DNA of 56,714 nt from an uncultured Clostridia bacterium (GCA_944386365.1 CALXAT010000004.1:1-56714), one strand, 5' to 3'; numbered from the stretch's first letter, positions 36,171 to 46,750 are shown. The notes: generated from the letters alone by a model not told the origin. Numbers and translations: made by a program.

Positions 36171-37640
36171 TTATTCATATATACTAAAATTTTCGATTTT
36201 TCCCATATATTTCTTATTATTTTTTATATATTCTTTTGTTTCTACTACTTCTTGATAATATATACTACTTTCATTTTCATATATCAAAAATATGGTATCT
36301 GACATATTCTGTATCTTTTCTATTAATCCTTTTTCTCCTTTTATTCCAAAGTTTCCTTTAAAAGGTAAATCAAAATCTCCATTATTTCTTTTTAATGGTA
36401 CCATATATAATGCGGCTCTATTAGATACAACAATAACATTTTTATCATTATTTTTTATATAATCAATAATTTTTTCATCTTTTTCATATTCTTCTGTTGC
36501 AATAATTCCTCCAAAGAAAGGATCTTCCCATGAATATGGATATTGTTCAGACTCTATGTTTAATTTCCAAACCACTATATTATATCCAGCAAATCCAATA
36601 AAACCTAATATTAAAATAAAATTAATAAATTTAACAATTTTTGCAATATTTTTTTCAAAATCTTTAAATACATTATAAACGATATATACTAAATTTATAA
36701 CACATATATGCGTGCCCATTAAAACATGTGCCCAATTAAATATTGGATATGCAATCAGTGAAAAAACAATTGAAAATGTAAATAATATTTTCACATTTTC
36801 TTCCTTTTCTTTTGAAAAGCATTTTTTCTTAATTATAAAAATACTAATAATAATATTTATAATCATCAAACCAACTAAATATATAATACAAGGTACTTCA
36901 AAGGCTACATTTTCATTTGCAAATTCTGTTAATCCTCCAAATGTGTAATTGAAAAAATTATATAAATTATTATCTATTAGTAAGAAACTTAAAAACAAGA
37001 TAATTCCTATACATACTAAAGCTATATATTTTATAAATTCTTTTATTTTATATTCTTTTGCATTATCAGAAACAAGCATATATAATATGTTTGCCACTAT
37101 ATAATATATACCTATATTTTGTTTTGTTAAAAATATACATATGCTAATAATTGCTTGTATGAGCCAATTTCTTTTGTTTTGTCTATTGATTAAATAATAA
37201 ATCCCTATAACTGCAAACATTAAGGCCATATTGTTATAATTAAAACTTGTTCTTATTAGCAAAAAGAATTCTTGTAAAACCATTACTAAAATCGTTAATA
37301 GAGAAAATGTCTTTGGTACATTTAATTTTTTTAAAATTTTATATGTAAATAAAAATAATATGGACATCAAAATGCAATGACTTAACCTAAATACAAATAA
37401 GTTAGCTCCCAATATATGAAATATAAATTCCGCACACCAAAAAAATAATGGTGTAATAATCACATTTACATCCTTATATATTTTAAATCCATTATACATT
37501 TTATAGACATTTTGAAAATTCCATACTTCATCATTTGATGATATAAGCATATTTAAACATATTCCAGTTGAAGTAAACAACAATAATAATAAAACAAAAA
37601 TATTGTCTCTTTCCTTTATTTTTTTTATAATATGATTCAT
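36171..37640 (-). CDS. GT-C fold membrane glycosyltransferase (ArnT/PMT-like)
   Basis: A 489-residue membrane protein with about eleven helices. The first extracytoplasmic loop holds the acidic motif SSNDEVWNFQNVYKMYNGFKIYKDVNVIITPLFFW. That loop is the catalytic-type loop of polyprenyl-phosphate sugar transferases in the GT-C superfamily. The C-terminal 110 residues form a soluble outer domain with the WEDPFFGGIIATEEYEKDEKIIDYIKNN pattern. Such enzymes move a sugar from a lipid carrier to a cell-surface acceptor; donor and acceptor are unknown. It overlaps the DUF4446 gene by four bases (ATGA) and so is coupled to the par operon. Confidence 0.75.
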   Translation of the reverse strand: MNHIIKKIKERDNIFVLLLLLFTSTGICLNMLISSNDEVWNFQNVYKMYNGFKIYKDVNVIITPLFFWCAEFIFHILGANLFVFRLSHCILMSILFLFTYKILKKLNVPKTFSLLTILVMVLQEFFLLIRTSFNYNNMALMFAVIGIYYLINRQNKRNWLIQAIISICIFLTKQNIGIYYIVANILYMLVSDNAKEYKIKEFIKYIALVCIGIILFLSFLLIDNNLYNFFNYTFGGLTEFANENVAFEVPCIIYLVGLMIINIIISIFIIKKKCFSKEKEENVKILFTFSIVFSLIAYPIFNWAHVLMGTHICVINLVYIVYNVFKDFEKNIAKIVKFINFILILGFIGFAGYNIVVWKLNIESEQYPYSWEDPFFGGIIATEEYEKDEKIIDYIKNNDKNVIVVSNRAALYMVPLKRNNGDFDLPFKGNFGIKGEKGLIEKIQNMSDTIFLIYENESSIYYQEVVETKEYIKNNKKYMGKIENFSIYE

Positions 37641-38158
37641 TTTTCTTTTACCCTATATACATTTTGATTGTCAATTGCTTTTTGTATAGCTTCTTTTTCT
37701 TCTTCTGAAATTGTATATTTTGATTTTCCTTTTTCTACCGGTTTTGCATATATATTAGACATTTCTCTAGAATAAATACCATTTAATACAATTCCATTAT
37801 TGTTTTCATCTAGCATAGCAAGTGCAAAACTTAAGTCACTTCCCGTATCTTTAAATGCATTATATCTAACAATTCCAATTTTTTGTATGCAATTAGACAT
37901 ATTTGTATCTATTGCATTGATTAATCCTCTCATCTCTGCATTTTGTTTTTCCACTCTTTCAACTCTATACATATAATTTTCCAAGTCTTCTTCTATATTT
38001 TCTCCATTTCCTATTTTTTTTAGGAAGGCTTTATATTTTTTATTGATTGAAAACAATTTCACAATCATAATAATAAAACCTATTAATAGAATACATACGA
38101 TTGCAGATATTAATATTAAAAAATTATCTGTTCTAAAAAACTCCACTATATTTTCCAT
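37637..38158 (-). CDS. DUF4446 family membrane protein
   Basis: A 173-residue protein with an N-terminal membrane helix (about 10-33). A coiled segment follows (YKAFLKKIGNGENIEEDLENYMYRVERVEKQ), then the DUF4446 core IGIVRYNAFKDTGSDLSFALAMLDENNNGIVLNGIYSREMSNIYAKPVEKGKSKYTISEEEKEAI. This family is regularly found just downstream of parB in clostridia, and it is so here. Its function is not known; the constant position suggests a link to chromosome segregation or the cell envelope. Confidence 0.9.
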   Translation of the reverse strand: MENIVEFFRTDNFLILISAIVCILLIGFIIMIVKLFSINKKYKAFLKKIGNGENIEEDLENYMYRVERVEKQNAEMRGLINAIDTNMSNCIQKIGIVRYNAFKDTGSDLSFALAMLDENNNGIVLNGIYSREMSNIYAKPVEKGKSKYTISEEEKEAIQKAIDNQNVYRVKEK

Positions 38159-38171
38159 AACATCACCTGTT

Positions 38172-39014
38172 CTATTTATTTATTAATCCTAATATTCTTT
38201 CTAAATCATCATTAGATGTATATTCAATGATAATTTTTCCTCTCCTCTTTCCAGCATCTAATCTAACTTTAGAGCCAAAAAAGTTTTGGAAATTATCTTC
38301 TATACTTTTGTATAATATATGATTTCTATCTAGTTCTTCTTTCGATTCTTTTGCTCTTGCTTTTTTTTCAACTTGTCTAACTGTAGCGCCTCTTTCTAAC
38401 ATTTGCACAGCTGTTTTATATTGTTTTTCTGGATCTGTTATAGCTAGTAATGCCTTACAATGTCCTTCTGTTAATTTTCCTTCTTTGGCCATTTCTAATA
38501 CTCTAGGTTCTAGGTTTAAAATTCTGACAATGTTCGCAATTGTACTTCTTCCTTTACCTAATTTTTTAGCAACTTCTTCTTGTGATAATCCATAATTATC
38601 TATTAATGTTCTAACACCTAATGCTTTTTCATAAGGATTTAAATCTTCTCTTTGCATATTTTCTATTAAAGAAATTTCAGAATTTATCCTTTCATTATCT
38701 TCTCTAATAATGGCTGGAATTTCCGTTAAACCTGCTATTTTAGAAGCTCTCCATCTTCTTTCTCCTGCTATAATTCCATAATATCCATCCTTTTTTGTTA
38801 CAACAATTGGTTGTATCAATCCGTATTCTTTTATAGATTCTGCTAATTCTTCTAATGCTTCCTGATCAAAATTTTTTCTTGGTTGATCTCTATTAGGTTC
38901 AACTTCTGTTACCTTTAAGTTTTTTAAAATATCGTTTTCTTGCATTTGTTCTTCCTCTGGTGCTGGTCCAAATAAAGCATCTAATCCTTTTCCTAATCCT
39001 GACATTTTAGCCAT
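38172..39014 (-). CDS. parB: Chromosome-partitioning protein ParB/Spo0J
   Basis: A 280-residue CTP-dependent DNA clamp that loads at parS. The N-terminal GLGKGLDALFGP helix (ParA contact), the nuclease-like domain with GYYGIIAGERRWRASKIAGL and ENMQREDLNPYEKA (boxes I and II), the helix-turn-helix LSQEEVAKKLGKGRSTIANIVRIL, and a C-terminal dimerisation part are all present. Its start is 13 bases beyond parA. I found no perfect parS (TGTTTCACGTGAAACA); a poor half match lies near 42575-42590. Confidence 0.95.
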   Translation of the reverse strand: MAKMSGLGKGLDALFGPAPEEEQMQENDILKNLKVTEVEPNRDQPRKNFDQEALEELAESIKEYGLIQPIVVTKKDGYYGIIAGERRWRASKIAGLTEIPAIIREDNERINSEISLIENMQREDLNPYEKALGVRTLIDNYGLSQEEVAKKLGKGRSTIANIVRILNLEPRVLEMAKEGKLTEGHCKALLAITDPEKQYKTAVQMLERGATVRQVEKKARAKESKEELDRNHILYKSIEDNFQNFFGSKVRLDAGKRRGKIIIEYTSNDDLERILGLINK

Positions 39015-39027
39015 TTAAATTCCTCCT

Positions 39028-39816
39028 TTACATCATATGTTTTGCCTTTTTTTCTTCTTCATTGATTTTTAAAAACTCTTTAGCAAATTTTGTATATGCT
39101 TTAGCCCCTTTTGATCTTGGATCATATTCTGTTATCGGCATTCCATAACTTGGCGCTTCACTTAATCTTACATTTCTTGGTATAACTGTTTTATAAACTT
39201 TATCATTGAAATATTTTTTTACTTCTTTTACAACCTGATTAGATAAATTTGTTCTAATATCATACATTGTAAGTAAAGCACCTTCTATTGTAATTGTTTT
39301 ATTCAAATGTTTTCTAACTAGATTTACAGTATTTAACAGTTGTCCCAACCCTTCTAGTGCAAAATATTCACATTGAACCGGTATTAATACACTATCTGAT
39401 GCAGTAAATGCATTTAATGTAATTAACCCTAAAGATGGTGGACAATCTATAAATATATAGTCAAATACATCTTTTACTTCCTCTAGTTTTTCTTTTAATC
39501 TTTGCTCCCTTGACATCATAGATACTAATTCAACTTCTGCTCCTGCTAAATTCATATTTGATGGACAAAGTATTAAATTTTTTATCATTGTTTTTTGAAT
39601 AGCATCTTTAATTTCTGTATCATTTACCAATATATCATAAGTAGAAAACTCTACTTCTTTTTCTATTCCCAATCCACTTGTAGCATTTCCTTGCGGGTCA
39701 GCATCTATTAGTAATACCTTCTTTCCTTTTTTGGCTAATATTGTACTTAAATTCACTGTTGTCGTTGTTTTCCCAACGCCACCTTTTTGATTTGCAATTG
39801 ATACAATTTTTCCCAA
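39028..39816 (-). CDS. parA: Chromosome-partitioning ATPase ParA/Soj
   Basis: A 262-residue Walker-type ATPase. The deviant Walker A KGGVGKTTTTVNLS (near 10-23), the A' motif LIDADPQGNATSGLG, and the Walker B region YIFIDCPPSLGLITLNA are clear. There is no N-terminal DNA-binding extension, so this is the chromosomal Soj type. Together with ParB it moves origins and influences DnaA activity. It precedes parB in the usual order downstream of mnmG-rsmG. Confidence 0.96.
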   Translation of the reverse strand: MGKIVSIANQKGGVGKTTTTVNLSTILAKKGKKVLLIDADPQGNATSGLGIEKEVEFSTYDILVNDTEIKDAIQKTMIKNLILCPSNMNLAGAEVELVSMMSREQRLKEKLEEVKDVFDYIFIDCPPSLGLITLNAFTASDSVLIPVQCEYFALEGLGQLLNTVNLVRKHLNKTITIEGALLTMYDIRTNLSNQVVKEVKKYFNDKVYKTVIPRNVRLSEAPSYGMPITEYDPRSKGAKAYTKFAKEFLKINEEEKKAKHMM

Positions 39817-39951
39817 ATTCTTTCGCCTCCATTTTAGTTAATATTTACTCTTTAGTTTCTTCTTTCTCTACTATAATAATATATAAATATAAAAAAAAAG
39901 TCAATAAAAATCTTTAATTTTTTTGACTTTTTTTATAACATTTTTTATCGG

Positions 39952-40674
39952 TTAAAAAATAGGCTCTTTTGAAGGAATTCCCGCTTTTCTAGGATATTTT
40001 TGAGGAGTATTTTTTACCTTTTCTATGATAATGATATTTCTACAATTCTCTCCATCTGGTAATTTAAAGCTTTCTATTTTTTGTATTTTACCACCTAGCG
40101 TTTCTATTGCTTTTTTACTTTTTATAATTTCTTCTTCTACTGCTGAGCCTTTCATGCACACACACTTTCCACCTATTTTTGCCATTGGAAGCATGTATTC
40201 TGATAAAGTTGCTAGATTAGCTACTGCTCTTGATGTAACAATATCATATTTCTCCCTATATTTTTTATTTCTACCATAATCTTCAATTCTAGAATGTATC
40301 GTTTCTACTTTTTCTAATGTCAATTCTTTTATCACTTCATTTAAAAAATGAATTCTCTTATTTAAGGAATCTAATAATACAACATGTACATTCTCTTTCA
40401 TTATTTTTATTGGTATACCTGGAAATCCTGCTCCTGTCCCGATATCCACAAGCTCATCCTTTTCTCCAATGTATTTTAATACTGTTAATGAATCTATGAA
40501 ATGTTTTAAAATAATATCCTCTGGTTTTACAATTGCTGTTAAATTTATTTTCTGATTCCATTCTATTAATACATTCATATACTGATAAAATTGTCCTAAT
40601 TGTTCTTCGGTAAACTCTATCTGTATTTTTTGAGCATATTTTCTCATTAAATTTGAAAATTCTATTATTTCCAT
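39952..40674 (-). CDS. rsmG: 16S rRNA G527 N7-methyltransferase
   Basis: RsmG (GidB) methylates G527 in the 530 loop of 16S rRNA. The 240-residue protein has WNQKINLTAIVKPEDIILKHFIDSLT, the SAM loop DIGTGAGFPGIPIKI and the TSRAVANLATLSEYMLPMAKIGGK segment, all family signatures. It ends PQKYPRKAGIPSKEPIF, the usual PRKAG.P tail. The start codon abuts the mnmG stop, so the two are cotranslated. Loss-of-function variants elsewhere give low-level streptomycin resistance. Confidence 0.96.
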   Translation of the reverse strand: MEIIEFSNLMRKYAQKIQIEFTEEQLGQFYQYMNVLIEWNQKINLTAIVKPEDIILKHFIDSLTVLKYIGEKDELVDIGTGAGFPGIPIKIMKENVHVVLLDSLNKRIHFLNEVIKELTLEKVETIHSRIEDYGRNKKYREKYDIVTSRAVANLATLSEYMLPMAKIGGKCVCMKGSAVEEEIIKSKKAIETLGGKIQKIESFKLPDGENCRNIIIIEKVKNTPQKYPRKAGIPSKEPIF

Positions 40675-42555
40675 TTATTTCTCCTTATTTTTTAATTGTT
40701 GTAAAAAAATCATAAGTACAGACACATCAGCTGGTGAAACTCCTGATATTCTTGATGCTTGTCCTATAGAATGTGGTTTAAATTTATTTAATTTTTGTCT
40801 TGCTTCTAAACTAATTCCTTTTACGTTTTCATAGTCTATATCTTCTGGTAATATTTTTTCTTCTAATTTTTTAAATTTTTCAACTTGTGCTTCTTGTAAT
40901 TTAATATATCCCTCATATTTTATTTGTATCTCTACTTCTTCTTGTTCTTGTACTGAAAGTTCCGGTCTTTCCTCGTCTATTTCTTTTAACTTAGCATAAT
41001 TTAATTCTGGTCTTTTCAATAATTCTGCCATTTTCGTTCCTGTTGTAAGTTCTGAAGTACCTTCTTTTACCAAAAACGTATTAACTTTTTCACTTGGTTT
41101 TATCGTTGTGTTCCTTAGTCTTTCCTTTTCTTTTTCTATATTTTCCTTTTTCTTCAAAAATTTCTGATATCTTTCATCTGATATAAGACCTATTTCATGT
41201 CCAATAGGTGTCAACTTTAAATCTGCATTATCCTGTCTTAATAACAATCTATATTCTGCTCTCGAAGTCATCATTCTATATGGTTCGTTTGTTCCTTTGG
41301 TAACAATATCATCTATCAATACACCTATATATGCTTGTGATCTATCTAAGATTAAAGGTTCTTTTCCTTTTATTTTCTGTGTAGCATTAATTCCTGCTAT
41401 TAATCCTTGTGCTGCTGCTTCTTCATATCCAGATGTTCCATTAATTTGTCCTGCCATAAACAAACCATCAATGCCTTTATATTCTAAGGATAATTTTAAA
41501 TTTGAAGGATCTATACAATCATATTCTATTGCATAAGCTGGTCTTGTAAATTCCGCATGTTCTAATCCTGGTATTGTTCTATAAAGAGCAATTTGTACAT
41601 CTTCAGGAAGAGATGAACTCATTCCCTGTATATACATTTCTTCTGTATCTAGTCCTACTGGTTCAACAAAGGCTTGATGTCTTGGTTTATCACTAAATCT
41701 AACTACTTTGTCCTCTATTGAAGGGCAATATCTAGGCCCTGTTCCTTCTATTTTTCCTGCATATAATGGAGATCTATATAAATTATCTCTTATAATTTTA
41801 TGCGTTTTTTCATTTGTATATGTTAAATAACAATCTACTTGTTCAAAATCCTTAGGTTCATCTTCAAAAGAAAAAGATTCTATTCCTTTGTCTCCTTTTT
41901 GAACTTCCATTTTGCTAAAATCTATACTTCTTCGATTAATTCTAGCTGGTGTACCCGTTTTAAATCTTACTAATTTTATTCCTAATTTTTTTAAGACATC
42001 TGATAATTTATTTGCTGCTGCAACGCCATCTGGTCCACTTTCTTTTGAATATTCTCCTATAAAAATTTTTCCTTTTAAGTATGTTCCTGTAGCTAATATA
42101 ACTGCCTTTACATGATATATAGCTCCTACATCTGTTTTTATGGCTTTTACTTTTCCATTTTCTAAAACAATATCAACAATTTCTGCTTGTTTTACTTCTA
42201 AGTTTTCTTGCTTTTCTAAAGTATGTTTCATTTCTGCCTGATATTTTTTTCTATCGGCTTGTGCCCTTAAAGAATGGACCGCTGGACCTTTAGATGTATT
42301 TAACATTTTTATTTGTATCATGGTTTTATCTATATTTTTTCCCATCTCTCCACCTAAAGCATCTATTTCTCTTACTAAATGTCCTTTTGAGCTACCACCT
42401 ATATGTGGATTACATGGCATATTAGCAATAGCCTCTAGACTTATAGAAAATATCAATGTTTTCATTCCTAATCTTGCTGCCGCTAAGGCTGCCTCACATC
42501 CAGCATGCCCCGCACCGACAACTGCTATATCATATTCTCCTGCATCATATTCCAT
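40675..42555 (-). CDS. mnmG: tRNA uridine 5-carboxymethylaminomethyl modification enzyme MnmG
   Basis: MnmG (GidA), 626 residues, is the FAD/NADH enzyme that with MnmE installs (carboxymethyl)aminomethyl groups on wobble U34. It shows the FAD Rossmann motif [43 protein letters not shown] and [12 protein letters not shown] are also present, with the C-terminal helical domain containing [17 protein letters not shown]. Ribosome binding site AAAGGAGAG. Its partner mnmE lies upstream; a 400-base gap separates them. Confidence 0.97.
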   Translation of the reverse strand: MEYDAGEYDIAVVGAGHAGCEAALAAARLGMKTLIFSISLEAIANMPCNPHIGGSSKGHLVREIDALGGEMGKNIDKTMIQIKMLNTSKGPAVHSLRAQADRKKYQAEMKHTLEKQENLEVKQAEIVDIVLENGKVKAIKTDVGAIYHVKAVILATGTYLKGKIFIGEYSKESGPDGVAAANKLSDVLKKLGIKLVRFKTGTPARINRRSIDFSKMEVQKGDKGIESFSFEDEPKDFEQVDCYLTYTNEKTHKIIRDNLYRSPLYAGKIEGTGPRYCPSIEDKVVRFSDKPRHQAFVEPVGLDTEEMYIQGMSSSLPEDVQIALYRTIPGLEHAEFTRPAYAIEYDCIDPSNLKLSLEYKGIDGLFMAGQINGTSGYEEAAAQGLIAGINATQKIKGKEPLILDRSQAYIGVLIDDIVTKGTNEPYRMMTSRAEYRLLLRQDNADLKLTPIGHEIGLISDERYQKFLKKKENIEKEKERLRNTTIKPSEKVNTFLVKEGTSELTTGTKMAELLKRPELNYAKLKEIDEERPELSVQEQEEVEIQIKYEGYIKLQEAQVEKFKKLEEKILPEDIDYENVKGISLEARQKLNKFKPHSIGQASRISGVSPADVSVLMIFLQQLKNKEK

Positions 42556-42952
42556 TTGTTTCTTCTCTCCTTTTTTATTTCCCTGTGAAACAGAAAGTTT
42601 TGTTTTGTTTTTTGTTTTTTATTTTTTTTACTTTTTAGTAAATAATATTATTTTTCTTTTTTCTATTTTAAGGCATTTGCGTGCTTTTCTTAAAGTATAC
42701 ATAATTGTTATTTTTTATGTATATAAATCTTTTTGCCTTGCTTTTTTCATAGTATTGCTCAATTTTTGTTCGCTCTGTGTTTATTTTTATATATTCGTAA
42801 ATATATTTTTTATCCTTATATTCTTTCTCTTCTCTTTTTATTCTATTTGTTTTTAAAATTTATTTTAAGCTGTTTTTTGATTTTAGTTATAAAGTTATAT
42901 GGTTTTTATTTGTTTTTGCTTTATTTTTGATTCTCGTTTAAAATTTGTTGCG
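42556..42952. other. AT-rich intergenic gap between mnmE and mnmG
   Basis: About 400 bases, very T-rich on the plus strand (A-rich on the coding strand). Hydrophobic open frames on the plus strand are low-complexity products of this composition and have no ribosome binding site. A partial parS-like sequence (TGTTTCAC then AGGGAAAT on the minus strand) sits about 30-40 bases before the mnmG start. No promoter or RNA that I can support. Confidence 0.5.
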
Positions 42953-44324
42953 TTATTTTCCCAGACAAAACTTTGAAAAAATTTCATTTATAATATCTTC
43001 TGTTACAAATTCTCCTGTAATATTTCCTAAATCCTCTAAAATTTCTTTTATATACACAGCCACAATGTCTACTGGCATTTTCTCATTTATTATTTTTCTT
43101 GTTTTGTTAATGGTTTCTATTGACTTACTTATTAAATTTTTATGTCTTATGTTGGTAATAACTAAATCATTATCCACATTTATCTCATTCAAATCAAACA
43201 ATTTTGTGATTTCTGAATATAATTTATCAATTCCTATATTATTTAATGCTGATATCTCTATGATACTATTGGTTAAATTTTTGAAATGCTCATCATTTTT
43301 TTGCAATTTTCTTTCTAGGTCAATTTTATTTAGAATAATAATAGATTTTTTTCCTTTTATGATTTCTAAAATTTCTTTATCTTCTTTAGATAAGTCTTTA
43401 GAAGCATCAAAAATAGCTATAATTAAATCCGCTTCTTTTGCGATTTCTTTAGATTTATGGATTCCTATCTTTTCTACTTCGTCTTCAGCAATTCTTATTC
43501 CCGCAGTATCTATTAGCTTTAATGGAATTCCATTAATATTAACAAATTCTTCAATTGTATCTCTTGTTGTTCCTTCGAATTCTGTTACAATTGCTCTATC
43601 TTCTTTTAAGATTCTATTTAATAGAGATGATTTACCAGCATTTGGTTTTCCTATAATTGCTGTTTTTATTCCTTCTTTAATAATTTTTCCATTATCGAAA
43701 CTTTTTTCTAATTTTTTTAATTTTATTTCTACGCTATCTAACATATCTAATATTTGCTTATTGGTAACATCTTCTACATCATATTCTGGATAATCGATTG
43801 CTACTTCTATGTTAACCATTACATCTAAAATTTCTTGTTTAATTGCTGCAATTTCTTTAGACAATCCCCCTTCTAGTTGTTTTATTCCAGCTTTTGCCTC
43901 TTTTTCACTTTTGGCATTAATAACATCTATTACAGATTCTGCCTGTGCTAAATCAATCCTTCCATTTAAAAATGCTCTTTTCGTAAATTCCCCTGGTTCT
44001 GCAAGCACCGCACCATTTTTCAAACATAATTCAAGTATTTTTTTCATTACAATATTCCCACCATGAGAATTAATTTCACACATATTTTCTGTTGTATAAC
44101 TTTTAGGTTCTTTAAAATAGGAAACTAATACTTCGTCAATAATTTTATCTTTTTCCACTATATTTCCATATTTTATACTATATCCTTTAATATCTTCTAT
44201 ATTTTCTTTGTTTTTAGGTTCAAATATTTTATCTAATATTTCAAAACAATTTTTTCCGCTCATTCGTATAATCCCGATTCCTCCTATTCCGAGGAGCCGT
44301 AGATATTGAAGCAATTGTACTCAT
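42953..44324 (-). CDS. mnmE: tRNA modification GTPase MnmE, read through a +1 frameshift
   Basis: MnmE (TrmE) is the GTPase partner of MnmG. An ATG at 44324 behind GAGAGGTGAATTTT starts MSTIASISTAP, the canonical N-terminus. Codon 12 is then CGG, after which the zero frame is unrelated. Skipping the C gives GGA and the expected GIGGIGIIRMSGKNCFEI, then the whole protein, 456 residues. It includes the G-domain GKPNAGKSSLLN, the DTAGIR switch and the C-terminal FCLGK whose Cys is required for catalysis. An essential-type modification gene kept intact on both sides of the break argues for recoding, not decay. Confidence 0.9.
44286..44294 (-). other. +1 frameshift site CCT-C-GGA in mnmE
   Basis: Zero-frame codons are GCT CCT CGG AAT AGG. 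The conserved reading is GCT CCT, skip C, GGA ATA GGA GGA, i.e. APGIGG as in MnmE proteins. It sits only 11 codons after the start. Confidence 0.8.
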
Positions 44325-44504
44325 AAAATTCACCTCTCTTTTTTAACAGTATAATTATATCATATTATGTCAATTTTTAAAATAGTATCTACATTTTTAA
44401 CATTTTATCTTTATAAATTTATTGTAAAAAAATAGAGATCTAAGTCAATTATACAATTTTCTCATTGTAAAATTTGACCTTTGACCTCAAATTTTATGTT
44501 TATT

Positions 44505-45203
44505 CTATTTATTTTTCTTTAATGAAATAACAATTCTTCTATTTGGCTCTTCCCCAATACTCTCCGTCTCTACCTTATCATTTTGTTGTAATTTACTATG
44601 AATAATTTTCCTTTCATATGCTTGCATTGGTTCTAACTTAACTGGCTTTCTTGTTTTTATAACTGTTCTTGCAACTTTTTCTGCTAATTCTTCTAATGTT
44701 TTTTCTCTTTTTTCCTTATATCCTTCTATATCTAATATCACTCTAACTTTTTTATCAATTCCTTTACCTGCAATTGCTGATAAAATATTTTGAAAGGCAT
44801 ATAATGTTTCTCCTCTATATCCTATTAGAAATCCTAAGTTTTTGTTTAATATTTCAACATTTAAACCTGTCTCACTCTTGCTTACTTTATAAGTGGTATT
44901 TTCAGGTAGTTCTTTTAAAATTTCTTCCATAAATTTTTTTACATTTTCCTCTGCTTTATCTTGTTCTTCTTTAGATAATTCTATAATTTTTTTTGTTTTT
45001 ATCTCTTTCTTTTCATTTTTTTCTTCTTTTAATTTCATTTCTACTTTTACAACTCTTGGTGCTAAAATACTAAAAAAACTTCTTTTTTCTTCATTTTCTA
45101 ATATTTTTATTTCCACTTTATCTTTTGAAACCCTTAATTGTTTTAATCCGTTTTCTATAGCTTCATTTGTTGTTCTTCCTTCTGCAATAATCGTTTTATC
45201 CAT
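44505..45203 (-). CDS. jag: Jag/KhpB RNA-binding protein
   Basis: A 232-residue protein with the Jag N-terminal domain (IIAEGRTTNEAIENGLKQLRVSKDKVEIKIL) and a charged linker. A KH-type domain (LNVEILNKNLGFLIGYRGETLYAFQNILSAIA, GxxG-like IGYRGE) and an R3H domain (KPVKLEPMQAYERKIIHSKLQ) follow. KhpB binds many RNAs and affects cell elongation in Firmicutes. It follows yidC (spoIIIJ), as its name implies, and lies between yidC and mnmE in the standard order. Confidence 0.93.
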   Translation of the reverse strand: MDKTIIAEGRTTNEAIENGLKQLRVSKDKVEIKILENEEKRSFFSILAPRVVKVEMKLKEEKNEKKEIKTKKIIELSKEEQDKAEENVKKFMEEILKELPENTTYKVSKSETGLNVEILNKNLGFLIGYRGETLYAFQNILSAIAGKGIDKKVRVILDIEGYKEKREKTLEELAEKVARTVIKTRKPVKLEPMQAYERKIIHSKLQQNDKVETESIGEEPNRRIVISLKKNK

Positions 45204-45207
45204 TTTG

Positions 45208-46110
45208 CTATTCCTCCTCAGATTTTATTACTTTATTCAATATTAATCTTTCAATAATCATTAATATATTATTTGTTAACCAATATAAAGCTAATCCTAG
45301 TGGCGCAATGATTGCAACAGATAACGACATTAATGGCATAAACCAAGACATCATTTTATTTGTTTCCATAATAGTATCCATTTCATTCTTTTCTTCTTCT
45401 GGTACTAATTCTTTTCCTGTTGTTCCATCTATCGGTATACTTTCTTTTTTATTTTTCTTTGCATCTTTTTGTTGCATTGAAGTTGATAATCTAATAGATA
45501 TGAAAGATGATAATATATATAGTACTGGTATTATATATACTGTATAATCTGTTAAATTTTGTTGTGGTACTTTGCTTAAATCTAATCCTAAGAAGTTCAT
45601 TTGTAGATTTGCTTTATCTATATATTCATCCTCTGGATTTTTCTCTTTTAAAAACTCATATTCTCTTATAATATCTATTTCAGGATAAGCACTACTTACG
45701 GATTTACCACTTTCTTGCAATTGTGATACATATTGATTAATATTCTCTGTTGGTATTTTTTGCATATATGTTAGTGGTGATCTTACTAAATAGAATATCG
45801 AAAATAGAAGAATAATTTGAATAATTGCTGTTAAACATCCACTAAAAGGACTCATTTTTTCATTTTTATATAATTCCATTACTTCTTGATTCATTTTTTC
45901 CGGATTGTTTTTATACTTAAATTGTATTACCTTCATTTTTTCTTGAATCTTAGCGGTTTTCTTCATTGTTTTTTGTTGTTTCACTGAAAATGGAATAAAT
46001 ATTATTTTTATAAAGATTGTAAAACATATAATTGCTAAACCATAATTATTTATAAATCCATAAATAAACTCCAATAAATAGCCAAAAATATTTGCAAAAA
46101 ATTGAAACAT
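45208..46110 (-). CDS. yidC: Membrane protein insertase YidC/OxaA
   Basis: A 300-residue Oxa1-type insertase: first helix FQFFANIFGYLLEFIYGFINNYG, then FIPFSVKQQKTMKKTAKIQEKMKVIQFKYKNNPEKMNQEVMELYKNEKMSPFSGCLTAIIQI (cytosolic coiled region), and three further helices ending in MSLSVAIIAPLGLALYWLTNNIL. It inserts membrane proteins with or without Sec. A loop between the second and third helices is about 50 residues longer than in short homologues. There is no lipobox. Ribosome binding site AGGAGGAAACGC. Confidence 0.95.
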   Translation of the reverse strand: MFQFFANIFGYLLEFIYGFINNYGLAIICFTIFIKIIFIPFSVKQQKTMKKTAKIQEKMKVIQFKYKNNPEKMNQEVMELYKNEKMSPFSGCLTAIIQIILLFSIFYLVRSPLTYMQKIPTENINQYVSQLQESGKSVSSAYPEIDIIREYEFLKEKNPEDEYIDKANLQMNFLGLDLSKVPQQNLTDYTVYIIPVLYILSSFISIRLSTSMQQKDAKKNKKESIPIDGTTGKELVPEEEKNEMDTIMETNKMMSWFMPLMSLSVAIIAPLGLALYWLTNNILMIIERLILNKVIKSEEE

Positions 46111-46128
46111 TTGCGTTTCCTCCTAGTT

Positions 46129-46347
46129 TTACTTTAATGGATCATATCCACCTTTTGATAAAGGATTACATTTTAATATCCTTTTTATCGCTAAAGCACT
46201 TCCTTTAAGTGCTCCATATTTCTCTATGGCTTGTTTTGCATATTCTGAACATGTAGGATAATATTTACACCTTATATTCTTTTGTTCTAACCAAGAAGAA
46301 ATATTTTTTTGATAAAAATGGATTAAAAAAATTAATAATTTTTTCAT
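46129..46347 (-). CDS. yidD: Membrane protein insertion efficiency factor YidD
   Basis: A 72-residue protein with the family motifs [54 protein letters not shown], including the three conserved cysteines. YidD helps YidC-mediated insertion. It starts almost at the end of rnpA. Confidence 0.95.
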   Translation of the reverse strand: MKKLLIFLIHFYQKNISSWLEQKNIRCKYYPTCSEYAKQAIEKYGALKGSALAIKRILKCNPLSKGGYDPLK

Positions 46348-46348
46348 T

Positions 46349-46696
46349 TTATTCCTCTAAAAACATCTCTGCATCTTTAAAAATTTTTATTGTATCTTTT
46401 TTTATATTATCATAACAAGCTTTTTCTATATTACTTTTCTTTTTCCATAAAAATACTATGTTATATCCTGTTTTAATTTGTTCTTCCGTATTTTTATAGA
46501 CTTCTCTTATAATTCGTTTAAGATAATTTCTTTTTACGGCATTTCCCAATTTAGAGCTTATTGCTATTCCAAGAAAATTACTATTTTTATTATTTCGTTT
46601 TACAAAAATAACTATATATTTTCCAGAATAACATTTTCCTTTATCTAAAACTATTTTAAATTCATAGTTTTTCTTTAACATCTTTGTTTTTTTCAT
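46349..46696 (-). CDS. rnpA: Ribonuclease P protein component
   Basis: A 115-residue basic protein that assists the RNase P RNA in 5' processing of tRNAs. The conserved RNR-type helix is seen as [20 protein letters not shown]; the N-terminal half ([26 protein letters not shown]) has the usual beta sheet. Next to rpmH in the universal rpmH-rnpA order, with a hairpin between. Confidence 0.94.
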   Translation of the reverse strand: MKKTKMLKKNYEFKIVLDKGKCYSGKYIVIFVKRNNKNSNFLGIAISSKLGNAVKRNYLKRIIREVYKNTEEQIKTGYNIVFLWKKKSNIEKACYDNIKKDTIKIFKDAEMFLEE

Positions 46697-46750
46697 TTTT
46701 TCAAGCTCCCTCTCTAAAAAAATGAAAAAAGATAACTTTTATTTATTTCA

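Noticed and set aside
42570..42592. A parS site upstream of mnmG
   Set aside because: Only one half (TGTTTCAC) matches the palindrome; the other half has too many mismatches.
42320..43793. Long hydrophobic frames on the plus strand over mnmG/mnmE and their gap
   Set aside because: They are mirror frames of the real minus-strand genes and of T-rich low-complexity DNA, with no ribosome binding sites.
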